From positions 1 through 10,692 of the forward strand of contig JAGLEB010000196.1 in NCBI GenBank assembly GCA_023145275.1: DNA of 10,692 nt, read 5' to 3'. This document shows, piece by piece, positions 1-6,227 of the stretch. Made by a program: the position numbers and the translations under genes. Within the stretch, counting starts at the first letter, position 1. The number at the start of each line of letters is the position of its first letter. This DNA is from Flavobacteriales bacterium. GTDB taxonomy: Bacteria; Bacteroidota; Bacteroidia; Flavobacteriales; JADGDT01. The notes under the pieces were generated by a model that was not told where the DNA came from, made no database searches, and worked only from the letters and a program-made list of their open reading frames with translations.

Positions 1-37
1 CTATTAAAACAATTAGAGGTCAGTAGATAGTTTCATA

Positions 38-223
38 TAACACCTTAAATCCGCAAATGGATTTCCATTACAAAGCTGTACCGCACACTATCATTGGGAA
101 TGCTCATAAAAACTTACTCTCCGTATCTATGGATACGCCTGCGTTACTTTTTTCTGCGCTAAACCAATGCTAGCATACTTTACAGCTTTTCATAACGAAA
201 CCACCTACGGATTTAAGGTATTA
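38..223. repeat. Long imperfect palindrome, MITE-like or structured-RNA element
   Basis: The ends are 16-base inverted repeats with one mismatch: TAACACCTTAAATCCG at 38-53 and its near-complement at 208-223. Twelve bases of each are perfect (42-53 with 208-219). Pairing continues inward: 58-65 with 197-203, 72-80 with 181-189, and 92-97 with 164-169. A weaker section follows, and then a perfect hairpin CGTATC/GATACG (122-127 with 132-137) with a four-base loop. The whole 186 bases can therefore fold as one rod. It starts 12 bases past the birA stop codon and is less AT-rich than its surroundings. No protein is encoded and no clear target-site duplication is visible. It could be a non-autonomous mobile element, a dispersed repeat, or a structured 3' end of the birA transcript. 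The structure is seen directly; the function is unknown. Confidence 0.8.
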
Positions 224-235
224 CATTAAGCGAGA

Positions 236-976
236 TTAAATCATCATCTTGATTTCTCCATTTCCAAAAAACACAATTTCCTCATCTTCGAGCTCAATTT
301 TTATTCTTCCGAAATCATCAACACCTCTAATTATCCCATTAAAAGTAGTCCCTTCCTTTTGAAAAGCAGACACTATATCCTTCCTGTACAAATTGTTTAA
401 ATAAACATCTAGTATTTCCTTTTTCTTACCAATCTTTATATAATTTAGAAAGAATTCAATATGATCATTAATCTGATTCAATAGGGTTTGAAGATCAATG
501 TAAATACCTGTTTCATTTAAAATAGAACTAGCATTTAGAAGATGTTCAGGAAATCTTCGTTGATTTACATTTACACCAATCCCAACTATCGAATAATCTA
601 AATACTTCCCTTTAATAGAGTTTTCGATAAGAATACCCGCAATTTTCTTTCCATTAACATATATATCATTAGGCCATTTTATACTGAACTTAGGAGATAG
701 AACTTGTAAAGATGTAAGAATTGCAACACTGATAGCTTTATTAAAAATAAATTGCTCGAGGACAGTTAATTGATCGTGCCTAATTAATACACTAAACGTA
801 AGACTTTCATCAATATTACTTTCCCATACACTTCCATGCTGCCCTTTTCCTTTTAATTGTTTCAAAGCCCAAATTACACTTCCGCTAGATATAGACTTGT
901 TTTCAGCCCACTTTAGCAGAAGATCATTTGTAGAATTTACAGCATCATATTTAAAAATTTTCCTCAAGATCAACAA
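236..976 (-). CDS. birA: Biotin--[acetyl-CoA-carboxylase] ligase (BirA, catalytic domain only)
   Basis: The protein attaches biotin, via biotinyl-5'-AMP, to the acceptor lysine of biotin carboxyl carrier domains such as that of acetyl-CoA carboxylase, in the cytoplasm. Visible motifs are the biotin/AMP loop GKGQHGSVW (43-51), KWPND (100-104), KKIAGILIE (110-118) with K111 matching the catalytic lysine of E. coli BirA, and GIGVNV (132-137). The C-terminal part (about 195-246) resembles the SH3-like domain and ends in GNGEIKM. At 246 residues it has no N-terminal helix-turn-helix, so it should be an enzyme only and not a biotin-operon repressor. There is no ATG in the frame between the upstream stop and the first motifs. 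The start must be one of several TTG codons, and the outermost (974-976) is used here. It diverges from rsfS across 113 bases. Confidence 0.93.
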   Translation of the reverse strand: MLILRKIFKYDAVNSTNDLLLKWAENKSISSGSVIWALKQLKGKGQHGSVWESNIDESLTFSVLIRHDQLTVLEQFIFNKAISVAILTSLQVLSPKFSIKWPNDIYVNGKKIAGILIENSIKGKYLDYSIVGIGVNVNQRRFPEHLLNASSILNETGIYIDLQTLLNQINDHIEFFLNYIKIGKKKEILDVYLNNLYRKDIVSAFQKEGTTFNGIIRGVDDFGRIKIELEDEEIVFFGNGEIKMMI

Positions 977-1014
977 GTATAGTTAAAAAGGCTATTTAAG
1001 TAAATAAAAAAGGT

Positions 1015-1022
1015 TAAATTTG
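1015..1022 (+). promoter_or_regulatory. Candidate Bacteroidota -7 promoter element for the rsfS-ftsH cluster
   Basis: TAAATTTG matches the Bacteroidota sigma factor -7 consensus TAnnTTTG exactly and lies 67 bases before the rsfS start, in the divergent gap with birA. No clear TTTG -33 element stands about 19 bases upstream; only TTTA at 995-998 does. In AT-rich DNA a chance match is possible, so this is a moderate call. Confidence 0.35.
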
Positions 1023-1089
1023 CCGGTCATAAAAGTATTAACAATTTTACAGTTATTACTATTTAAATGAAATTATTAAATCGTTTTGA

Positions 1090-1452
1090 ATGAAAGAAGC
1101 AGTAAACAATGATATCTTAATAGCTAACATTATTAAGTCAATAGAGAATCTTAAAGCCGAAGATGTTATATTAATGGATCTTAGAGAGATTGAGAACAAG
1201 TCTACGGACTACTTTATAATATGTTCTGGGACATCAAATACTCACGTACAATCTATTGCCAACGCAATAGAAAAAGATATTTCTAAAGAATTTAAAGAAA
1301 AACCTTGGCACGTTGAAGGTGCTGAAGTAAGCGAATGGATTCTTCTTGATTATGTTAATGTTGTTGTACATGTGTTCCAAAAACCTATACGTGAATTTTA
1401 CAATATTGAAGATTTGTGGGGTGATGCGGTGACTACACGTATTACTGAATAA
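1090..1452 (+). CDS. rsfS: Ribosomal silencing factor RsfS (Iojap/RsfS family)
   Basis: RsfS binds ribosomal protein uL14 on the 50S subunit and blocks joining with the 30S subunit, lowering translation in starved or stationary cells. The 120 residues cover the whole family domain. Characteristic stretches are DLREIENKSTDYFIICSGTS (30-49), HVEGAEVSEWILLDY (74-88) and VVVHVFQKPIREFYNIEDLW (91-110), the last being the typical C-terminal signature. Length is normal for the family. The ATG at 1090 gives a short N-terminal lead and has no Shine-Dalgarno sequence, as usual in Bacteroidota. ftsH follows after 49 bases without a visible terminator, so the two are probably cotranscribed. Confidence 0.97.
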   Translation: MKEAVNNDILIANIIKSIENLKAEDVILMDLREIENKSTDYFIICSGTSNTHVQSIANAIEKDISKEFKEKPWHVEGAEVSEWILLDYVNVVVHVFQKPIREFYNIEDLWGDAVTTRITE

Positions 1453-1501
1453 GCAAATATGATGACTATTAATCCAAATAGTAACTTAACAACAAACAAA
1501 A

Positions 1502-3520
1502 TTGAGCAACAATAATCAAAATAACAACGTTCCCAAAGGAAAGTTTAACCCTTATTGGGTTTATGGAGCTATTTTAGTCCTTTTCTTAGCAGGTCAATTT
1601 TACTCAATGGTAAAACTTGGACCAAAAGAAACGAGTTTTCAGCAGTTCCAGACTGAATATCTAAAGAACAATGACGTCTCTAAAATTGTAATTGTAAACA
1701 AAGATATAGCTCAAGTCTATATCAAAGAGGAAGTTCTTCAGAACAACGACACATATAAAGATGTAAAAAAGGGTCCACTTGGTGATGAAGTTAATCCTGG
1801 CCCACACTATCAATTTCAAATCGGAGATCTTCAAAACTTCGAGAATAAGATGGATAAAGACAGGACTGCAAACAATCTTGATTTCACAATAGAGTATGAC
1901 ACTCAGAAAGATGTTTGGGGAGATTTAATTGGGTGGTTATTGCCGATTATATTAATGATTGCCGTTTGGATTTTCATTATGAGAAGAATGTCAGGTGGTG
2001 CCGGAGGCGGTGCTGGAGGACAAATTTTCAACATTGGAAAATCTAAAGCAAAACTTTTCGACCAAAACTCTGATGTAAAAACAACTTTCGAAAACGTAGC
2101 TGGTCTAGAAGGTGCTAAAGAAGAGGTTGAGGAAATTGTAAGTTTTCTTAAAGAACCTGAAAAATACACATCTTTAGGTGGGAAAATACCTAAAGGCGCA
2201 CTACTTGTAGGTCCTCCGGGAACAGGAAAAACTCTTTTAGCAAAAGCTGTTGCAGGCGAAGCTAAAGTGCCATTCTTCTCTTTATCTGGTTCAGATTTTG
2301 TAGAAATGTTTGTTGGAGTTGGTGCTTCTAGAGTTCGTGACTTATTTAAGCAAGCCAAAGAGAAATCACCAGCAATAATATTTATTGATGAGATTGATGC
2401 TATTGGTAGAGCAAGAGGAAAAAATCAGATTACTGGTGGAAACGATGAAAGAGAAAACACTCTTAATCAGCTTCTAACAGAAATGGATGGATTCCAAACA
2501 GATACAAATGTTATTGTATTGGCAGCAACTAACCGTGCTGACATTTTAGATAAAGCGCTTTTGAGAGCTGGTAGATTTGATAGACAAATATTTGTTGATT
2601 TGCCTGACCTAAATGAACGTCAGGGTATATTTAAGGTTCACTTGAAACCTATTAAATATGACAAAGACCTAGATTTAGATTTCTTAGCAAAACAAACTCC
2701 TGGTTTTTCAGGTGCTGACATTGCTAACGTATGTAATGAAGCTGCCTTAATAGCTGCTAGGCACAACAAAAAATCTGTTGAAAAACAAGATTTCCTTGAT
2801 GCTGTAGATAGAATTATCGGTGGTCTTGAGAAGAAAAATAAGATTATTACTCCAAACGAAAAGAAGACAATTGCATTTCATGAGGCTGGTCATGCTACTG
2901 TTAGCTGGCTTTTAGAACATGCAGCTCCTTTAGTAAAAGTAACTATTGTTCCTCGAGGACAATCCTTAGGTGCAGCGTGGTACTTACCAGAAGAGAGACA
3001 AATTACCACTACAGATCAAATTCTTGACGAAATGTGTGCAACTCTTGCAGGTAGAGCAGCAGAATCAGTAGTATTTGGTAAGGTATCTACAGGAGCATTA
3101 AACGACCTTGAAAAAGTAACTAAACAAGCTAGAGCACTAGTTACTGTTTATGGACTAAATGACAAAATTGGAAACATTACTTACTACGACTCTAGTGGAC
3201 AAGGCGAATACAACTTCACAAAGCCATATAGTGAAGAGACTGCAAGAACAATAGATATCGAAATCAAAAAGATCATAGATACTCAATATCTTAGAGCTGT
3301 GAGTATTATTGAAGAAAATGTAGATAAATTAAATGAATTAGCAGAAGCACTTTTAAAAGATGAAGTTATCTTTAAAGAGAACCTATTGAAAATTTTCGGA
3401 GATAGACCTCATGAAAAAAATAGGCTAATGGATAATGAAACAGATGCAAAAGTTGAATCTGAAAAAGATGATGACAGTCATAAAGAAAACACTTCTGAAG
3501 TTTCTTCATCAAAAAGCTAG
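1502..3520 (+). CDS. ftsH: ATP-dependent zinc metalloprotease FtsH
   Basis: FtsH is a hexameric inner-membrane AAA+ protease that extracts and degrades misassembled membrane proteins and selected cytosolic regulators. In order there are transmembrane helix 1 (about 18-36), a periplasmic FtsH-ext domain (about 40-138), helix 2 (142-160) and a glycine-rich linker (164-173). The AAA module follows, with Walker A GPPGTGKT (237-244), Walker B FIDEID (294-299) and the second region of homology with arginine fingers R358 and R361. The M41 protease domain has HEAGH (460-464) and the probable third zinc ligand D535. The last 35 or so residues are a charged, low-complexity tail. The start is TTG: an in-frame stop lies at 1487-1489, and the first ATG (residue 36) would remove helix 1. 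All catalytic residues are present. In E. coli, FtsH controls lipid A synthesis by degrading LpxC; whether it tunes lipid synthesis here is unknown. Confidence 0.98.
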   Translation: MSNNNQNNNVPKGKFNPYWVYGAILVLFLAGQFYSMVKLGPKETSFQQFQTEYLKNNDVSKIVIVNKDIAQVYIKEEVLQNNDTYKDVKKGPLGDEVNPGPHYQFQIGDLQNFENKMDKDRTANNLDFTIEYDTQKDVWGDLIGWLLPIILMIAVWIFIMRRMSGGAGGGAGGQIFNIGKSKAKLFDQNSDVKTTFENVAGLEGAKEEVEEIVSFLKEPEKYTSLGGKIPKGALLVGPPGTGKTLLAKAVAGEAKVPFFSLSGSDFVEMFVGVGASRVRDLFKQAKEKSPAIIFIDEIDAIGRARGKNQITGGNDERENTLNQLLTEMDGFQTDTNVIVLAATNRADILDKALLRAGRFDRQIFVDLPDLNERQGIFKVHLKPIKYDKDLDLDFLAKQTPGFSGADIANVCNEAALIAARHNKKSVEKQDFLDAVDRIIGGLEKKNKIITPNEKKTIAFHEAGHATVSWLLEHAAPLVKVTIVPRGQSLGAAWYLPEERQITTTDQILDEMCATLAGRAAESVVFGKVSTGALNDLEKVTKQARALVTVYGLNDKIGNITYYDSSGQGEYNFTKPYSEETARTIDIEIKKIIDTQYLRAVSIIEENVDKLNELAEALLKDEVIFKENLLKIFGDRPHEKNRLMDNETDAKVESEKDDDSHKENTSEVSSSKS

Positions 3521-3559
3521 ATAAATCATACAAATTAGTATATTTACCTTTAGTATTAT

Positions 3560-3615
3560 CGAGATAAAAGAATAAAAGACTATCGTTAAACAATGTTAGT
3601 CTTTTATATGTCTCG
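3560..3615 (+). terminator. Hairpin after ftsH, possible terminator or processing site
   Basis: A perfect 11-base inverted repeat, ATAAAAGACTA (3572-3582) and TAGTCTTTTAT (3597-3607), lies in the 140-base gap between ftsH and the LUD gene. The loop can pair further (CGTT with AATG). Outer bases CGAGA (3560-3564) and TCTCG (3611-3615) can also pair across a small asymmetric internal loop. The right arm is T-rich but no uninterrupted T tract follows. It could be an intrinsic terminator, a partial attenuator or an mRNA processing/stability element. The hairpin is seen; its role is inferred. Confidence 0.45.
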
Positions 3616-3660
3616 TTATTCCTTAAGTATATTTTAATCTAGAAAAACTAGTATCTGCGC

Positions 3661-4272
3661 TTGAAAAACTTCTTAAAGAAAATATTAGGTATAAAGGATC
3701 AGGAGTCAAACCCTGACGAAGAAAAAGGCATTTCCTTAGATGATAATACCAGAAAAATAAAACGTCCTTTAGACGTGAAATTTGCTGAGACTTTCACTAA
3801 ATCTGGTGGTAGATTTATATATTGTTTAGACGAACAAGATGTACTTCTCTCTATAAAAAGTATCATCGATGAAAACGGATGGAAAGAAATCCTTTCTTTC
3901 GACAATACATTTAATCTTTTACTTGATAGAGCAGGCATTCCTCACACAGATAAAACAAGTGGTGATAGTGCTTTTTTTACAAACTGTGAAGCATTAATAG
4001 CTAAAGATGGTTCTATTCTTATTTCTTCCAATCAAACAAAAGGACGAAAATTATCAGACCTACCTTATGACTTTATGATAATTGGCCAAGTAAGCGACTT
4101 ATTAGAAGATAGAAGTGAGGGACTTAGCAATATTAATCAAAAGTGGCACGGAAACATACCTTCTAGTATAACTACTATCAAAGGTCCGAATACTGTTACA
4201 GGTACAGACAATATATTAGATTATGGTAGCATAAACACATCAAAGAACATATACTTATTGTTAGTTGAATAA
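3661..4272 (+). CDS. LUD-domain protein (LutC-like)
   Basis: This 203-residue cytoplasmic protein resembles the LUD/DUF162 family, whose best-known member LutC belongs to a lactate-oxidising iron-sulfur complex with LutA and LutB. The match lies in SGGRFIYC (48-55) and in the stretch from TNCEALIAKDGSILISSNQT (107-126) to LPYDFMIIGQVSDLL. This corresponds to the family's 'A-x-T/D-GS' strand and the following 'LP' segment. No lutA or lutB is nearby. The gene instead begins the tight LUD-cdsA-psd-ACBP run, five bases before cdsA. A metabolic lactate role is therefore doubtful and the true function is unknown. The start is TTG at 3661: a stop lies 12 bases upstream, the only other codon that could start in between is CTG, and the first in-frame ATG is far inside the domain. 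The N-terminal 40 residues are charged and poorly conserved in appearance. Confidence 0.8.
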   Translation: MKNFLKKILGIKDQESNPDEEKGISLDDNTRKIKRPLDVKFAETFTKSGGRFIYCLDEQDVLLSIKSIIDENGWKEILSFDNTFNLLLDRAGIPHTDKTSGDSAFFTNCEALIAKDGSILISSNQTKGRKLSDLPYDFMIIGQVSDLLEDRSEGLSNINQKWHGNIPSSITTIKGPNTVTGTDNILDYGSINTSKNIYLLLVE

Positions 4273-4277
4273 AATTT

Positions 4278-5090
4278 ATGGAAAAAGAACTTGTACAAAG
4301 AGCTGGTTTCGGCTTTATTTTTATGGTAGTCATGATATCTGCAATTTGGATTGGCCAAGTTGCATACTATTCTTTATTGGCTATTATCATGCTATTCGGA
4401 TTATATGAATTTTCTAGAATGGCTGTCTCTGATAATTTAGAGAAATTCGGTATAATGTATCCCATTAGTATTAGTGTTTTCCTTTATGGAATATCAGATT
4501 TTCTAAATCTTAATTCAGAGGTTTTAAAACTTATTATTATCCTTTTAGTTTTCATTGTTTTTATCCTTGAACTAAAAAAGCAAAAGCCAAACCCTTATAA
4601 AAATTTAGGAAATCTTTATTTAGCAGTTATATATATATCGTTTCCTATAACTCTTGCAACAAAAATACCTATATATAATAATGAATATCACCCTGAAATT
4701 ATTTTCAGCATATTTATTCTTATATGGGCGAATGATAGTTTCGCTTATCTAGTTGGTAAAAATTTTGGTAAGCATAAACTAATCGAAAGGATCTCTCCTA
4801 AAAAGACCATTGAAGGTTTTGTTGGAGGACTACTATTGACATATGTTGTTGGTACAGTAATAGCATATTACTTTGATATTTTTACATTTGGTCAATGGTT
4901 TATCATTACAAATATCGTTGGTATATTTGGTGTTTTAGGAGACTTAGTTGAATCTATGTTCAAACGAAAAATTACTATTAAAGATTCTGGAAAATTCATG
5001 CCCGGTCATGGTGGCTTTCTAGATAGATTTGATAGCTTCTTGTTTACTGCTCCTTTTATTTATATCTTTACTCAATTAGTACAGCTTTAA
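4278..5090 (+). CDS. cdsA: Phosphatidate cytidylyltransferase (CDP-diglyceride synthase)
   Basis: CdsA makes CDP-diacylglycerol from CTP and phosphatidic acid in the inner membrane, the branch point for phosphatidylethanolamine and anionic phospholipids. The family signature near the C terminus is fully present at 226-252: S226, KR (229-230), KD (235-236), GHGG (243-246) and DRFD (249-252). The earlier D153 in the WANDSFAYLVG segment and SPKKTIEG (173-180) are also typical of the CTP_transf_1 family. The rest is hydrophobic with roughly eight or nine membrane segments, beginning at about residue 11. At 270 residues it is of normal length. The ATG at 4278 lies five bases after the LUD stop codon, and psd starts one base after the cdsA stop, indicating cotranscription and probably translational coupling. 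Confidence 0.97.
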   Translation: MEKELVQRAGFGFIFMVVMISAIWIGQVAYYSLLAIIMLFGLYEFSRMAVSDNLEKFGIMYPISISVFLYGISDFLNLNSEVLKLIIILLVFIVFILELKKQKPNPYKNLGNLYLAVIYISFPITLATKIPIYNNEYHPEIIFSIFILIWANDSFAYLVGKNFGKHKLIERISPKKTIEGFVGGLLLTYVVGTVIAYYFDIFTFGQWFIITNIVGIFGVLGDLVESMFKRKITIKDSGKFMPGHGGFLDRFDSFLFTAPFIYIFTQLVQL

Positions 5091-5091
5091 C

Positions 5092-5742
5092 ATGTTACAC
5101 AAAGAAGGTTATAAAATATTAGTCAACACACTGCTAATTCTTTTAGGAGTTAACTTATTAGCAATGAATTTTCTTCCTGAAATAGTTTTTTCTATTTTAT
5201 TGGTTATATCCATTACTATCTTTATACTTATCACGCAGTTTTTCAGAAATCCTAGCAGAAATACAAAATACAACGATAACGAAATCTGCTCATCAGTAGA
5301 TGGAAAGGTTGTTGTAATAGAAGAAGTTGAAGAAACAGAATATTTTAAAGATAAAAGACTTCAAATATCAGTATTCATGTCGCCATTGAACGTACATGTT
5401 ACGAGGTATCCTATGGCAGGTAAGGTGTTATTATCAAAATATCACCCTGGTAAATATTTAGCAGCTTGGCTTCCAAAATCATCTACTGAAAATGAAAGAA
5501 CCACTGTTGTTGTAGAAAATCAATCAAACAAAGAGGTTATTCTCTTCAGACAAGTTGCAGGAGCAATGGCTCGTAGAATTGTAAATTATGCTGAAGAAGG
5601 ACAGGTAATTGTTCAGGGATCTGATTCTGGATTTATAAAATTCGGTTCTAGAGTTGATATTTACTTACCATTAGATGCTAAAGTTAAAGTAGAAATGGAT
5701 CAGAAAGTTAGAGGTGGCGAAACTGTATTAGCTGAATTTTAA
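5092..5742 (+). CDS. psd: Phosphatidylserine decarboxylase proenzyme (short PSD-A type)
   Basis: The enzyme decarboxylates phosphatidylserine to phosphatidylethanolamine, two steps after CdsA; the intervening phosphatidylserine synthase is not in this window. The protein cleaves itself to form a pyruvoyl cofactor. The cleavage site is the GS pair in FGSRVDIYLP, G185-S186, which would give a beta chain of 185 residues and an alpha chain of 31. Other family marks are FFRNPSR (50-56), DGKVVV starting at D70, and SPLNVHVTRYP (97-107) with H102 as likely catalytic histidine. Two membrane segments (about 10-28 and 30-49) anchor the N terminus. The 216-residue length fits the short PSD-A class and not the roughly 300-residue E. 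coli type. cdsA ends one base before it and the acyl-CoA-binding gene starts nine bases after it. Confidence 0.95.
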   Translation: MLHKEGYKILVNTLLILLGVNLLAMNFLPEIVFSILLVISITIFILITQFFRNPSRNTKYNDNEICSSVDGKVVVIEEVEETEYFKDKRLQISVFMSPLNVHVTRYPMAGKVLLSKYHPGKYLAAWLPKSSTENERTTVVVENQSNKEVILFRQVAGAMARRIVNYAEEGQVIVQGSDSGFIKFGSRVDIYLPLDAKVKVEMDQKVRGGETVLAEF

Positions 5743-5751
5743 CAATTTATA

Positions 5752-6057
5752 ATGAATAAAGGCGAGGCTATCAAAAACATTGAATCAGCAGTTACTTTAA
5801 ACGAAAAGTTTGAAGCTGCTTATGATGTCTTAAAGCACTCTCCTCCTATTTCACAAGACAAAATGTTACTCCTATATGCTTACTACAAGCAATCTGTTTT
5901 TGGAGACTACAAGCATAAAGAATTTTCTAATTCATTGAATAACTATATCCAAACATTTAAAAATAATGCTTGGAGTCAGGTTATTGGGACATCAAAAGAA
6001 GATGCAATGAAAAAATATATAAAACTTACTACTATTATAGTAGAAGAAGAATATTAA
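5752..6057 (+). CDS. Acyl-CoA-binding protein (ACBP family)
   Basis: This is a small, soluble, all-helical protein of 101 residues. The ACBP core is recognisable from FEAAYDVL (20-27), LYAYYKQSVFGD (41-52) with K46 in the YKQ motif that contacts the CoA phosphate, AW (73-74), and the final helix GTSKEDAMKKYI (79-90) with Y89. Members bind medium- and long-chain acyl-CoA thioesters and act as a transport or buffering pool. The gene is last in the tight run after psd, so it may serve acyl-CoA supply for phospholipid synthesis; that is inference from position. ACBP is far commoner in eukaryotes than in bacteria, but I recall it as regularly present in Bacteroidota. The ATG at 5752 is well placed, with no signal peptide or membrane segment. 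Confidence 0.9.
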   Translation: MNKGEAIKNIESAVTLNEKFEAAYDVLKHSPPISQDKMLLLYAYYKQSVFGDYKHKEFSNSLNNYIQTFKNNAWSQVIGTSKEDAMKKYIKLTTIIVEEEY

Positions 6058-6122
6058 CAATTACACTGACAAACAACTCAGCAACAAGCAAGTACCCACA
6101 CAACATCGAACAATACTGCAAT

Positions 6123-6158
6123 AATAATATTCATCTCTATATATTATTCATTTTTTTT
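6123..6158 (+). terminator. Weak candidate terminator after the acyl-CoA-binding gene
   Basis: An A/T-only 8-base stem, AATAATAT (6123-6130) and ATATTATT (6141-6148), is followed two bases later by eight T residues (6151-6158). Position and T tract fit the end of the LUD-cdsA-psd-ACBP transcript. A stem without G-C pairs is unstable and such patterns arise by chance in DNA this AT-rich. The rest of the 170-base gap (6058-6227) holds only A/T-rich sequence, including a 12-base A-T5-A5-T palindrome at 6175-6186, with no full TAnnTTTG promoter match. Confidence 0.3.
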
Positions 6159-6227
6159 GTGAGTTAATCATTTGATTTTTAAAAATATTTCATAATATTT
6201 ATTGTTTCAAACACTAAATACCTCGCT

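Noticed and set aside
38..223. Small protein gene inside the palindrome
   Set aside because: The minus-strand ATG near 191-193 reaches a stop after seven codons and other frames are also broken, so the element is non-coding.
38..223. CRISPR repeat or tRNA-like structure
   Set aside because: There is a single palindrome with no regularly spaced repeats, no cloverleaf arms and no T-loop or CCA-type signature.
1903..2358. Long minus-strand open frame inside ftsH
   Set aside because: It lies antisense to the AAA-coding part of ftsH, has a Pro/Ser-rich composition with no recognisable domain, and is explained by codon bias of the real gene.
5970..6167. Small plus-strand frame overlapping the end of the acyl-CoA-binding gene
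   Set aside because: It is out of frame with a well-supported gene, is rich in Tyr, Asn and Thr as expected from AT-rich DNA, and has no domain.
6175..6186. 12-base perfect palindrome A-T5-A5-T before the TPR-LuxR gene as an operator
   Set aside because: Pure A/T palindromes are expected by chance in DNA this AT-rich, and no second copy was seen near other starts.
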